NCBI RefSeq assembly: GCF_000196115.1 | Contig: NC_005027.1 | Location: 1,178,001 to 1,242,000 of the forward strand | Direction: 5' to 3' | DNA: 64,000 bases | Source: Rhodopirellula baltica SH 1 | GTDB taxonomy: Bacteria; Planctomycetota; Planctomycetia; Pirellulales; Pirellulaceae | The notes under the pieces: generated by a model | Database searches by the model: none | What the model was told of the DNA's origin: nothing | The model's input: the letters and a program-made list of their open reading frames with translations, nothing else | Program-made: the position numbers and the translations under genes | Shown: piece after piece, positions 9,245 to 18,133 of the stretch | How positions within the stretch are numbered: the first letter of the stretch is position 1 | How the letters are laid out: every line of letters begins with the position of its first letter

Positions 9245-10780
9245 TCAATCCGCCGAGTGCCCAACGGCTTCGTCATAGAACTCGACCAAGTCTTTGCGGA
9301 GTTGTTTGAGCGACGGTTCGTGGATGTACATCATGTGTCCGCCCTCATAGTGCTTGATCGTCAGGTTCTTGCTTCGTTCCGGTGAGAGCCCCATGTGATC
9401 GATGGTGTATTCCATCGCGAAGTGAGGCGTTGCCAAATCGAAGTAACCGCAGGCGACGAACAATTTCAGCGATGGGTTGGCGGCCATCGCGCCGCGAAGC
9501 GTTTCTGAAGCGTCGACGTAACGACCCTCAAACGGTTTGTAACTCCACGGGTGCACGTTGCCAGTCAGGATTTCATAAACGCGGCGATCCTTGTAATTCA
9601 AATCGCGATGCATGTAGTCGTTCAGGCATGCCGTGAAGGGGCCGAAAATCGCAGCGCCGCTGGCATCGAATTCAGGTGTTTCGCCGGCTGAGTCACGATC
9701 GATGCTGGTGTAACGACCGTCAAATCGACCGACCGTCAAACCTTCGTCGCGAAGCAGTTCTTTGCCAAACCGTTGCATCGAGAGCTTCAAGTTGGACGAC
9801 AGCAGGTAGTCTTCCGTCAGACCCGTTAAACGAGCCAGTTCTTTGGCGACACGTTCACGCTCCTTCTTGCCAATACTGGTTCCTTTCAACAGTGCGGGAG
9901 CGTATTGCCGATAGGCGAATTTTTCCGATTCCGCAACAACGTCGGCCAGGGGCAATGATTGCAGTTCGTCGTTCAGTTGTTTGTGGTACCAAGCCGTTGC
10001 GGTGTAGGTCGGCAGAAAGCAAACGTCGGGAACGTCGTTGCTGGGCGAGAACCGAAGCGTTTGAAAGTTGATCGCGCCGGAAATGACGACGGCGCCATTG
10101 AGTTCCATCTTGTAGTGATCACGCAAATAACCACTCAGTCCCGCCACGCGGAGTCCACCGTAACTTTCACCAAGGATGACCTTGGGTGAGAGCCAACGTT
10201 CGAAGATCGTGGTGTAGTCGTGAATGAATTGACCGACGCTACGAACGTCTTCGTTGTATCCATGGAATTCGCTTTTGTTGACGTCCTTTGCCGGACGGCT
10301 GTATCCGGTGCTTACCGGATCAATGAAAACCAGATCGGTGATGTCGAGCAGGCTTTGGTGATTTTCGTCCAAGTGATAGGGCGGTCGCAGAAACGACGCG
10401 TCATCGGGAAAGCGGATGATCTTTGGCCCCAACATCCCCAAGTGCAACCAAACGGAAGATGAACCTGGCCCTCCGTTAAAGCAGAAGGTGATCGGACGTT
10501 TGGTGACGTCGTCTGTTTTTCTTGTGTAGGAGACGAAGAAGACCTCGGCCTTCGGATCCAGTTCGTCAGTCTGCATGACGAGTCGACCGGCGGTGGCGGT
10601 GTAGTCAATGGTCTCACCGGCAACGCTGAAAGAATGCTCGGTCGTGACGAATTTGTCCGTTAGCTCGTCGCTCGATTTTTCGTCAGCGGCTGTGTCTTTC
10701 GACGAAGTCGTGTCATCGGCGTTCACCTGAGCATTCAGGAAAAACAGCACCAACAAGCTCGCGAAACATTTCCAATTCAT
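9245..10780 (-). CDS. Secreted serine carboxypeptidase (peptidase S10 family)
   Basis: A 511-residue alpha/beta-hydrolase carboxypeptidase that removes C-terminal residues from peptides outside the cytoplasm. A signal peptide (MNWKCFASLLVLFFLNAQVNA) precedes the oxyanion-hole strand FNGGPGSSSVWLHLG. The nucleophile Ser lies in GESYGG, the catalytic Asp region is ACGYFDLATP, and the catalytic His is in GGHMMYIH near the C terminus. All three triad positions are present and the length is usual for the family. The start is either MNWK at 10780 or MDPMNWK at 10789; I prefer 10780 because GAGATGG is then well placed as a ribosome site. Confidence 0.92.
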   Translation of the reverse strand: MNWKCFASLLVLFFLNAQVNADDTTSSKDTAADEKSSDELTDKFVTTEHSFSVAGETIDYTATAGRLVMQTDELDPKAEVFFVSYTRKTDDVTKRPITFCFNGGPGSSSVWLHLGMLGPKIIRFPDDASFLRPPYHLDENHQSLLDITDLVFIDPVSTGYSRPAKDVNKSEFHGYNEDVRSVGQFIHDYTTIFERWLSPKVILGESYGGLRVAGLSGYLRDHYKMELNGAVVISGAINFQTLRFSPSNDVPDVCFLPTYTATAWYHKQLNDELQSLPLADVVAESEKFAYRQYAPALLKGTSIGKKERERVAKELARLTGLTEDYLLSSNLKLSMQRFGKELLRDEGLTVGRFDGRYTSIDRDSAGETPEFDASGAAIFGPFTACLNDYMHRDLNYKDRRVYEILTGNVHPWSYKPFEGRYVDASETLRGAMAANPSLKLFVACGYFDLATPHFAMEYTIDHMGLSPERSKNLTIKHYEGGHMMYIHEPSLKQLRKDLVEFYDEAVGHSAD

Positions 10781-11143
10781 CGGGTCCATCTCAGTTGTGA
10801 TATTTGGGAAGCATTCAAGACACGGTCCGCCAGATCGCCAGTGTACTTGCTGATTTGATCTGTGATTTGGCATTGGCGGTGACGATTGATGAGCCTGTCG
10901 CTTCCGGAAACCTCACCACCAATACGCCACCGGAATGGAAGATGGCTCACCTCTGAAGTTGCCAATCCTGTCGCGGTTTTGACTATTCAAAAGCAGGCTC
11001 AATTGAACAACGATGCAAATGCAAATTGAAGCCGGTGGCTTGGTAGACAGGTGTCACTCGCCTAGTCTGTCCGCATTCATCGCAAGCGTTGTGTTTGCGT
11101 TTTGTTGGATGTGGTGCACACCAAAAAAGAGCGAGGGGACGTT
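10781..11143. other. Intergenic region, no gene seen
   Basis: 363 bp between the divergent carboxypeptidase and mscL genes. It holds their promoters. No conserved RNA or repeat noticed. Confidence 0.5.
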
Positions 11144-11608
11144 ATGGGTTTGGTTCAAGAGTTTAAAGAGTTTGCGCTCAAGGGCAGCGTCATTGATTTG
11201 GCGGTCGGCGTTGTCATCGGCGGTGCCTTCAGTGGCATCGTGAAGTCATTGGTTGATAACATCATCATGCCACCAATCAATCTGTTGACAGCTCGCTCCG
11301 GAGTCAACTTCAAAGAGGCCGCTCTAACGATCGAAACGGAGTCGCCCAAGCTGGACGATGCGGGCAAGATCATCGAAGGCGAAGGTGCCGAGATGCTGGT
11401 TCAGGACTATCCCATTTTGAACTACGGCCCATTCACTCAAACCATTTTTGAGTTCCTGTTGATCGCCCTTGCCTTGTTCGTAGCGATTAAGCTGATCAAC
11501 GCTGCTCGGTCGCGAATGGAAGATGAACCGGAAGAGGAAGAAGTCGCCAAGCCGAGCGAGGACATTCAACTGTTGCGAGAAATTCGCGACGCACTTCAAA
11601 AGAGCTGA
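11144..11608 (+). CDS. mscL: Large-conductance mechanosensitive channel MscL
   Basis: A 154-residue inner-membrane channel that opens under high membrane tension and protects against hypo-osmotic shock. Seen: the cytoplasmic N-terminal helix (VQEFKEFALKGSVIDLAVGVVIGGAFSG split over TM1, the pore-lining helix with the conserved small-residue face), a periplasmic loop of about 50 residues, and TM2 (FTQTIFEFLLIALALFVAIKLIN). An acidic linker and the C-terminal bundle helix (EDIQLLREIRDALQ) follow. The loop is somewhat longer than in E. coli. ATG 11144 has GAGGGG upstream. The esterase gene starts 7 nt after the stop, so the two probably share a transcript. Confidence 0.95.
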   Translation: MGLVQEFKEFALKGSVIDLAVGVVIGGAFSGIVKSLVDNIIMPPINLLTARSGVNFKEAALTIETESPKLDDAGKIIEGEGAEMLVQDYPILNYGPFTQTIFEFLLIALALFVAIKLINAARSRMEDEPEEEEVAKPSEDIQLLREIRDALQKS

Positions 11609-11615
11609 GGACACG

Positions 11616-12518
11616 ATGAGCCACCGACATTCGATTGCATTTGCTTTTGCCACCGCACTCATTTGCCAATCGTTTGGAAGTGGCGATCGCGTTCTAGGTC
11701 AAGACGCCACGCTCGACGCGCCGTCATCGAGCGATGTGGTGGAAGACCAGTTCATCTACAAAACAGTCACGGATGATTCCTCGAGAAAGTTGACGGAACT
11801 ATTCGTCGACTGGACGCGACCGGCGGATTGGTCGGCCGAGGATTCTCGTCCCGCCGCGGTGTTTTTCCACGGCGGTGGTTGGACGGGTGGAAAGCCGGGC
11901 CAGTTTGCTTTGCATAGCAAGGAACTGGCCGGTCGCGGAATGGTTTGCTTTCGGGTGAAGTATCGTTTGCTGAACAAGAAGTCCAAAACTCCGCCGGACA
12001 ACTGTGTGGAAGATGCCTCGGATGCGTTTCGTTATATCCGAGCAAACGCCAGCAAATTTGGCATCGATCCCAAGCGGATGGCTTCCGGTGGCGGCTCCGC
12101 GGGCGGTCATTTGGCAGCCTACTTGGGCACGATGGATGACCAGGTTGTTGATGGAGTTTCGCGAAAACCCGCGGCGATGTTGCTGTTCAATCCCGTCTAC
12201 GACAATGGCCCCGGCGGATGGGGAACGGCACGCGTCGGCGACGAATTCGCCAAGTACTCGCCCGCTCACAACATCACGAAAGATGACCCACCATCGATCG
12301 TGTTCTTGGGAACCAAAGACAACTTGATTCCAGTTGCAACGGCAGAGCGTTTTCGCGACGACTGCAAAGAAGTTGGCGTTCGCAGTGAGCTGCATCTCTA
12401 CGAAGGCCAGCCCCATGGCTTCTTCAACGCGAAGAAGACCGATGGGGGAGGAAAGATTTATCGCGACACGATGGAGAAGACGGTCGCGTTCCTAAAATCA
12501 CTTGATTGGATCGAGTGA
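11616..12518 (+). CDS. Secreted alpha/beta-hydrolase (esterase/lipase, HSL-like)
   Basis: A 300-residue hydrolase with a signal peptide (MSHRHSIAFAFATALICQSFGSG). Motifs in order: FFHGGGWTGG (oxyanion hole HGGGW), the nucleophile elbow GGGSAGGHLA (G-x-S-x-G), the catalytic Asp region LGTKDNLIPVATA, and the catalytic His in GQPHGFFN. This order fits hormone-sensitive-lipase or feruloyl-esterase-like enzymes. The substrate is not evident; deacetylation of carbohydrates is a common role in planctomycetes but is inference here. It follows mscL by 7 nt with TGAGGA as ribosome site, so it is likely cotranscribed. Confidence 0.88.
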   Translation: MSHRHSIAFAFATALICQSFGSGDRVLGQDATLDAPSSSDVVEDQFIYKTVTDDSSRKLTELFVDWTRPADWSAEDSRPAAVFFHGGGWTGGKPGQFALHSKELAGRGMVCFRVKYRLLNKKSKTPPDNCVEDASDAFRYIRANASKFGIDPKRMASGGGSAGGHLAAYLGTMDDQVVDGVSRKPAAMLLFNPVYDNGPGGWGTARVGDEFAKYSPAHNITKDDPPSIVFLGTKDNLIPVATAERFRDDCKEVGVRSELHLYEGQPHGFFNAKKTDGGGKIYRDTMEKTVAFLKSLDWIE

Positions 12519-12540
12519 AGACCTTTAGGTCGAGCGAAGG

Positions 12541-13245
12541 TTACTCGGCAGCGGTCTCTTTCTTGGCCGCTTTCGACTCAGTCGCCTTTTCGGCTTTCTT
12601 CACGTCGCTGGCTTTGATCGGCTTTGGCATTTCTTTGCCTTCCGGGATGAACTTCATCGAAATGGAGTTCACGCAGTGACGCTCGTTTTTGGGCGTCAGA
12701 CGTTCGCCGTGAAAAACGTGACCGAGGTGACCGTCGCAATTGGCACAAACGATTTCGATTCGGCGACCATCGGCATCGCGTTGACGCTTGACCGCACCTT
12801 CAATCTCGTCATCGAAACTGGGCCAACCGCAGTGGCTGATGAATTTATCTTTCGCGTGATACAGCGGTGTGTTGCAGCGTTTGCAGATATACGTGCCCGG
12901 ATCTTTGGTCAGTGTGTAGCCACCGTCTCCAGGTGGTTCGGTGCCCTTGTGCAAAATCACGTAGGCTTCCGCTTCGGTTAGCTTGTTGAACGGGCTCGAA
13001 TCCATCTTCAGCTCATATCGGTTGTGGGTGAGGAGAGGCGTGGTCTTCTTGCTTGTCGACGCCGTTTCAGTCTTGGCGGTCTTTTCGGTGTCACCTGATT
13101 TTGTGTCAGAAGACTTCGTCACCGGAGCGTCATTCGCCTGGGTCGATGCCATTGGCTCACCACATCCGGCGACCGCGAAAACGAGGCCGCCCGCAATCGC
13201 GAGTCCAAAAACGTGTTTCCAAAGAGGCTTTGAGAGCAGTGGCAT
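12541..13245 (-). CDS. msrB: Peptide-methionine (R)-S-oxide reductase MsrB, lipoprotein form
   Basis: A 234-residue MsrB that reduces methionine-R-sulfoxide in proteins. An N-terminal lipobox (LVFAVAGC, Cys near residue 28) implies membrane anchoring outside the cytoplasm, unlike most cytosolic MsrB. A disordered Thr/Ser/Lys linker follows. The MsrB domain has both zinc-binding CxxC pairs (CKRCNTPLY and CANCDGHLGH), HCGWPSF, and the catalytic Cys in NERHCVNSISM. The C terminus is Lys/Ala-rich. The lipoprotein start at 13245 is chosen over the longer frame to 13389 because it begins a clean type II signal. It converges with the esterase gene. Confidence 0.93.
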   Translation of the reverse strand: MPLLSKPLWKHVFGLAIAGGLVFAVAGCGEPMASTQANDAPVTKSSDTKSGDTEKTAKTETASTSKKTTPLLTHNRYELKMDSSPFNKLTEAEAYVILHKGTEPPGDGGYTLTKDPGTYICKRCNTPLYHAKDKFISHCGWPSFDDEIEGAVKRQRDADGRRIEIVCANCDGHLGHVFHGERLTPKNERHCVNSISMKFIPEGKEMPKPIKASDVKKAEKATESKAAKKETAAE

Positions 13246-13508
13246 CGTTCGGCCTTGTGGTTGAAAGCAAGGAAGGGGCAATTGAGGTGGGCAGAAGCAG
13301 CGTAGCGTAGAGAACAGGACTCGCTCGTTGGATCGCTTATGAGGTCTTCGTCCGCGATAACGAGATGCCAGCGCATTGAAAATGCTCAAGCATGCTCCGC
13401 GTCCGCATCTATTTTATCGCATCGTTCTACGCAGCAAACCGGCAATTTGGTTGATGCATTGACTTGAATTTGGCTCGAATTGCCAACCGGCGCACGCTCA
13501 ATAGAACG

Positions 13509-14471
13509 TTAGGTCGTGGTGGAATCAAAGGCTTCGGCATCGTGGCGTGCTTCCATCGCGCCGCTGTAGATCTCATGCGCGACCAAAACTACCATTCCGA
13601 CCAGTAGCGGCAAAATGTAGTAGATGACGCGAAAGATGAGAACGGATGCAAGCACGGGTTTTCCGACGGTGTCTTTCAGAAGCGTCCAAAGGATCAGCTC
13701 GAGGACTCCTAGTCCGCCGGGGACCTGCGTGATCAGCGAAACCGTGATTCCGACCAAATACGCTGCCAATACGGTTGGAAATGGAACGACCGCGTCACCG
13801 GGCATCACCAAGTAGAGTGCCGTGGCGGAGATTGTCAGGTCAACGATTGCGACGGAGGCCTGTGCGGTCGCAAGTCCCAGGCTTGGCGGGCGAAGATGCA
13901 GCTTTCCAATTGGCCATGGTTTGTGCCACACCAAGCAAATGACAGCGTAAAAAACGGCAATCGACAGCAGGATGGCGCCCAGCGTTCGCACACCGAAGGG
14001 CAGGTCAAACTTAGCGGGCAGTTCGATGGGGTGCAGGACCAAAACGACTCCGCCCAGCACGCAGACGCCCGACCAGAACGTCAACGCCAGAACGCTCATC
14101 AGGGCAACAATTTGCCGGTGCGTCAGGCCCCAACGGTGATAGAACCGATAGCGGATCGGAGCGGCGGCGAGCAGCGTGCCCAGGTTGTTTCCCAAGGCGT
14201 AGCCAAGAAACGCGACCAACGACACCCGTCGCAGTGGAAGTGCCCGACAAACGTATCGGAGTGCCAAAATGTCGTAGCAGATCAGCAGCCCGTAGTTCAA
14301 AGCGACCAGAAATGTCGCGATGATCAGGTAGGCGGTGGGGACGCCGGTCAAGCCAGCGACGAAGTCATCCCACGACACCTTTTGGGCTTCGCCGATTAGC
14401 AGCCGGACGGCCAAGCCGAACAGCAGCAACGCCATGAACGGGCCGACGAGCTTGCGGGGATCGAATTTCAC
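13509..14471 (-). CDS. Lysylphosphatidylglycerol-synthase-TM family membrane protein
   Basis: A 320-residue polytopic membrane protein with about eight hydrophobic segments, of the UPF0104/LPG_synthase_TM type. Family motifs seen: ALGNNLGTLLAAAPIRYRFYHRWGLT (central conserved R-x-R-x-x-x-x-x-G region) and ITQVPGGLGVLELILW (the P-G-G-L-G-x-x-E signature). This is the flippase-like half of MprF; no soluble aminoacyl-transferase domain is attached, so lysyl-PG synthesis should not be assumed. It lies 36 bp downstream of the lipoprotein gene on the same strand, so cotranscription is possible. Confidence 0.88.
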   Translation of the reverse strand: MKFDPRKLVGPFMALLLFGLAVRLLIGEAQKVSWDDFVAGLTGVPTAYLIIATFLVALNYGLLICYDILALRYVCRALPLRRVSLVAFLGYALGNNLGTLLAAAPIRYRFYHRWGLTHRQIVALMSVLALTFWSGVCVLGGVVLVLHPIELPAKFDLPFGVRTLGAILLSIAVFYAVICLVWHKPWPIGKLHLRPPSLGLATAQASVAIVDLTISATALYLVMPGDAVVPFPTVLAAYLVGITVSLITQVPGGLGVLELILWTLLKDTVGKPVLASVLIFRVIYYILPLLVGMVVLVAHEIYSGAMEARHDAEAFDSTTT

Positions 14472-14507
14472 GCGCAGGGGCTTTGTTTTAGGAGCCGCCG
14501 AAGCTTG

Positions 14508-14978
14508 CTAATTCCAATCCGATTGGTTTTCGCGTGGTTCGACGTAACGGATATCTTGCAAATTCAGGCCCTCCAGACGCTTTTCCAGTTCCTCGAGCTC
14601 TGCTTTCTGTTGTTCCGGCGTTTTGTCGTTGTCGCGAGTCTCTTCGTCAAGCTTCCGTTGCTCGTCGTCGGACTTCTTTTGACGATCTTCACCCGAATCG
14701 GTAGCACTGTCGTTGTCGTAGCGTGATTGCGATCGGATGCGGCGATCGGCGGTTTCCGGATCCGTCCGGGCCTCAATATCAGCTGCTCGCACGCCACCGG
14801 GATCAAAGACACTGCCGACCCGGCCGGTTTCGCGAAGGGTTCTCTCCCAAGCACCGCCATAGGCTGGGTAGGCATCCATTTCGCAATCGGCGCACAATCG
14901 GCAGCCGGTTGATGGGACCACCAGCGTGACCAGCAAGATCAGCGAAAAAACGGCGGAGGCGGTTCTTCGAGCGGACAT
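14508..14978 (-). CDS. Small lipoprotein of unknown function
   Basis: 156 residues, family not recognised. It has a type II signal (SARRTASAVFSLILLVTLVVPSTGC) with three more Cys just after the lipid-attachment site (CRLCADC). The charged C-terminal half (residues about 85-145) has heptad-like Lys/Glu/Asp/Leu content (EEQKAELEELEKRLEGL region), suggesting a short coiled coil. The start at 14978 gives the lipoprotein signal; the open frame to 15116 has none. It stands upstream of the LPG-synthase-TM gene on the same strand. Confidence 0.75.
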   Translation of the reverse strand: MSARRTASAVFSLILLVTLVVPSTGCRLCADCEMDAYPAYGGAWERTLRETGRVGSVFDPGGVRAADIEARTDPETADRRIRSQSRYDNDSATDSGEDRQKKSDDEQRKLDEETRDNDKTPEQQKAELEELEKRLEGLNLQDIRYVEPRENQSDWN

Positions 14979-15336
14979 GTGGGTTCGGAGAGGTGAAAGG
15001 GGGGAGGTTGTGACGGGTGGGAAGGCGGGCGAGCGAAAACAATTGCTTCCAGCGTCCGTTTCCCGGGGCTTGAGCTCGACGATTGGCAAGCGGTTTGCAA
15101 AAACGTCAGGACACAAAACCCTCCACCATCCCTATCGGAATCCAGCAGATTTCGGGTGAGGTAATTTGGGGAGTTTTTGTCGATTATTTCGGTTGGTCCG
15201 AATTTTCCGGCAAAAATTTTGAAGTTCCGCTCAAGTTCGCTCTTCCACGAACCGGGGCAAACATGTGACAAGAGCGTTCCCGGCGAGCAAGGAACGCTCT
15301 CAACCGGTCTCTTCTTTTTGTTCCGCTTCACGCAGG

Positions 15337-15651
15337 ATGCCAGTGATGCCTCAGTTGATTTTTTTGGCGACCGCCACCAGTGCCATCGGATTGCCTTTGA
15401 TCGCATTGATCATGTTGATGGTCAGTAAATTGTCCGTGGGAGCTGCGGCCCGTCGTGCTGAACGGCGTTTTTTGGCATTATTGGTTATGATGAGCGTGAT
15501 CACGGCCCATACCGTGACCACCAGCGAACCGACTTGGTTGATCCACACGGTGACCTTGGCGGTCATGATTGTTGGATCCCTTTGGATTCCCGGGCAGCAT
15601 CCACCCCGGACTTCGTCCTCACCCGAACACCCGACTCTAGCCGGTTCATGA
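15337..15651 (+). CDS. Small membrane protein overlapping aroA
   Basis: 104 residues, family not recognised. Three hydrophobic stretches are visible (LIFLATATSAIGLPLIALIMLMV, FLALLVMMSVITAHTV, LIHTVTLAVMIVGSLWI). The stop codon TGA overlaps the aroA ATG as ATGA at 15648-15651, which suggests translational coupling with aroA. The start may be ATG 15337 or 15346; AGG lies upstream of both. The frame is open back to 15265 without features. Confidence 0.65.
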   Translation: MPVMPQLIFLATATSAIGLPLIALIMLMVSKLSVGAAARRAERRFLALLVMMSVITAHTVTTSEPTWLIHTVTLAVMIVGSLWIPGQHPPRTSSSPEHPTLAGS

Positions 15652-17039
15652 ACTCGACCACCGAATCACCGTCCGACGCGATCGCCACTGTCCGAGTCAT
15701 TCCCGGTGGTCCAGTCTGCGGTTCTATTCGGCCTCCCGGTAGCAAGAGTCTGACCAATCGAGCCCTGTTGATGGCCGCCTTCGGTCGTGGCACCAGTCAG
15801 CTAGAAGGTGCCTTGGTCAGCGAAGACACCCATGTCATGACGGATTCGCTCCGTAAGATTGGTGTCGAAATCGAGTCGCATGATGCCGGACGAACCCTCG
15901 TGGTCACCGGCGTCCAGTCCGCACCGGAATCGGACTCGCCGTACGATTTGTACATCGCTAACAGCGGAACGACGGTCCGGTTTTTGACCGCCGCTTTGTC
16001 CGCTCTGGGTGGCAACTATGTTCTGTCGGGTGTCCCCCGCATGCACGAGCGTCCCATCGGAGATTTGGTGGACGCTCTTTCGCCAGTCGTTGATGGTCGC
16101 ATCGAAGCGGTCTCCGAAGGCGGTTGTCCGCCCGTTCATATTCAAACGGCGGGGTGGGCGAAGCATGAGCTGAGCGTTGCCGGCAGTGTGAGCAGTCAAT
16201 ATCTGAGCGGTTTGATGATGGCCGCGCCGCTGGCCAGTCGTCGCTCGAACCAGCCCGTTACGATCCGAGTCGTCGGCGAATTGGTCTCGCGTCCCTACGT
16301 TGAGATGACCGCCGATGCGATGCAGGTCTTTGGTGCGTCTGTCGAATTGCAGTGGCCGGCGGCTGCTCAGGACGATGTTCTGGTTCAAATCTCTGGCGAC
16401 TACGACGCGATTGGTTGGTCAATTGAACCCGATGCTTCGGCAGCCAGTTATTTCTGGGCGGCCGCGGCAATCTCCGGCGGCGATGTCACCGTGAACGGGC
16501 TGAGTCGAGCAGCAACTCAGGGCGACGTCGCATTTGTCGATGTCTTGGAAATGATGGGTTGCCAAATCGAAGAAGGTGAAGATTCGATCCGCGTGATCGC
16601 AACGAATTTGCCCGGCGGCCAGCTTCGCGGTGTCGATGTCGACATGAATGCGATCAGCGACACGGTTCAAACGTTGGCGATGGTGGCGTTGTTCGCTAAT
16701 TCGCCAACGCGCGTTCGTGGCGTCGCTCACAATCGGTTCAAAGAGACTGACCGGATTGGCGATCTGGCCAGCGAGCTTCGAAAGCTTGGGGCGACGATCC
16801 AGGAACATGACGACGGGATGACGATTCATCCGTTGAGTGAACCCGCTGTCAGCGACGAAAGTCCGGTACGCTTGGATACTTACCACGACCACCGAATGGC
16901 GATGAGCTTTTCGTTGGCGGGGCTGCGACTTGGCGGGATCGAGATCGAAAACCCCGCCTGCACCGGCAAGACCTATCCGAATTATTGGTCGGATTTGGAG
17001 CAGTTGATCGGCCGGGCACACCACTGGACGGCGGAATAA
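15648..17039 (+). CDS. aroA: 3-phosphoshikimate 1-carboxyvinyltransferase (EPSP synthase)
   Basis: A 463-residue enzyme of the shikimate pathway that joins phosphoenolpyruvate and shikimate-3-phosphate to form EPSP in the cytoplasm. Conserved motifs: PPGSKSLTNRALLMAA (substrate binding), IANSGTTVRFLTAAL, MHERPIGDLVDAL, SSQYLSGLMMAAPL, the ERFKETDRI-equivalent NRFKETDRIGDLASEL, and YHDHRMAMSFSLAGL near the C terminus. Length is slightly above the usual 430 because of an N-terminal extension of about 15 residues. The start ATG overlaps the preceding membrane-protein stop, and the amidohydrolase gene begins 15 bp after the aroA stop, so three genes look like one transcript. Confidence 0.96.
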   Translation: MNSTTESPSDAIATVRVIPGGPVCGSIRPPGSKSLTNRALLMAAFGRGTSQLEGALVSEDTHVMTDSLRKIGVEIESHDAGRTLVVTGVQSAPESDSPYDLYIANSGTTVRFLTAALSALGGNYVLSGVPRMHERPIGDLVDALSPVVDGRIEAVSEGGCPPVHIQTAGWAKHELSVAGSVSSQYLSGLMMAAPLASRRSNQPVTIRVVGELVSRPYVEMTADAMQVFGASVELQWPAAAQDDVLVQISGDYDAIGWSIEPDASAASYFWAAAAISGGDVTVNGLSRAATQGDVAFVDVLEMMGCQIEEGEDSIRVIATNLPGGQLRGVDVDMNAISDTVQTLAMVALFANSPTRVRGVAHNRFKETDRIGDLASELRKLGATIQEHDDGMTIHPLSEPAVSDESPVRLDTYHDHRMAMSFSLAGLRLGGIEIENPACTGKTYPNYWSDLEQLIGRAHHWTAE

Positions 17040-17054
17040 TCCGGGAGAACAGAG

Positions 17055-17816
17055 ATGGCTCTCTTAGTGACCTGCGACTCCGGAGGCGACCGGATCCCAG
17101 AATCACTGCGCGAGCCTTTGGCACATGCCGGGTGGAGGAATACCTTCGCAGGCGTCGATGCGGTCATCTCATCGCCGGCGTCCCGTCTGTCATTGCCGCT
17201 GGTCGATCGCGACGCCCATTTTGCTTCTCGGATCATTGCTGAGCACGCCGGGTGCGAATTGATAGCAAACCCCTTCCGGGCTGATTTGGTGGATGTCGGC
17301 CGATCGGTCCACCACCGCAATCTTTTTGCACCGGCGATTCGGAAGTTGCCAGCGAAGATTCGAAAATCAATTTTGTCGGAGATTCGCACCCCGTACCGGG
17401 ATGCGGTCCGGCGCCGGGTGAGCGGCATGCTGCTGGAATTCCCGTATGTCGTTCATCTGTCCATTCGCACTTTCGCGGCTCGATCAGCGTCGGGGCAATG
17501 GCAGCGTGGCGACGTGGGGTTGCTCTACGATCCCGGGCGTGCCGATGAGCTGGATTGGTGCTTGGATCTATCCGACGAGCTGTATTTCGCGATGCCCGAT
17601 CTTCGTGTCCGCCGAAATCATCCGGGCCGCGGGACGAATGATTCGCTCACGAAAGCGATGCGAAAGCACTTTTACGATGTGCATTACCTGGGCGTCGAAG
17701 TTGTACTGAATCGAGCATGGGCAGCTCGTCCGGTCCGTCGTCGACGCGAGGTCCTGCGAGTGCTCGCAAACGCGATTCGCGAAGTGACCCCCGAAGCGAC
17801 ACCCCAAGCCGCCTGA
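17055..17816 (+). CDS. N-formylglutamate amidohydrolase family protein
   Basis: A 253-residue FGase-family hydrolase. Family signs: the N-terminal CDSGGDRIPESL strand (matching the C-D-H-x-G-x-x-x-P pattern), PLVDRDAHFASRI, ANPFRADLVDVGRS, VVHLSIRTFAA (zinc-ligand H-x-S-I-R-x-F), RGDVGLLYDPGR, and VRRNHPGRGTNDSLTKAMRK. The family cleaves N-formyl or related amide bonds in amino-acid catabolism. No histidine-degradation genes lie nearby, so the true substrate is open. It sits 15 bp after aroA, with GGGAGAACAG as a likely ribosome site. Confidence 0.82.
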   Translation: MALLVTCDSGGDRIPESLREPLAHAGWRNTFAGVDAVISSPASRLSLPLVDRDAHFASRIIAEHAGCELIANPFRADLVDVGRSVHHRNLFAPAIRKLPAKIRKSILSEIRTPYRDAVRRRVSGMLLEFPYVVHLSIRTFAARSASGQWQRGDVGLLYDPGRADELDWCLDLSDELYFAMPDLRVRRNHPGRGTNDSLTKAMRKHFYDVHYLGVEVVLNRAWAARPVRRRREVLRVLANAIREVTPEATPQAA

Positions 17817-18133
17817 TTCGGATCTAAAACCGTCGCTCGTAAGAATGTCGCTCGCTGGGGTCTCCAGCGAACCGAGCACTGAAAAAACAGTCAGCTCTCG
17901 GTGGGGGACCACCGAGCTGCAGGTTGCTTGGCGCCCGTTTATTCCGGTCGATGAAGCTATTCGCCCGGGACCTTTTCGTTTGCAGCGGTCGTGCGTCGGC
18001 AGAGAAATTGTTGCGTCTATAGCGACTCCCGGTGCCGATCAACTCGATAGGCACCCGCATGAAGCGATCGACGGTGCCATTTCATGGACGAAGCTGGAAT
18101 GTTCTTTTCCCCCCCAGCCTTCGAGTCCTTCTC
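17817..18133. other. Intergenic region, no gene seen
   Basis: About 317 bp. It contains CTCGCTGGGGTCTCCAGCGA, an imperfect palindrome near 17850-17870, possibly part of a terminator for the aroA transcript. Nothing else supported. Confidence 0.4.
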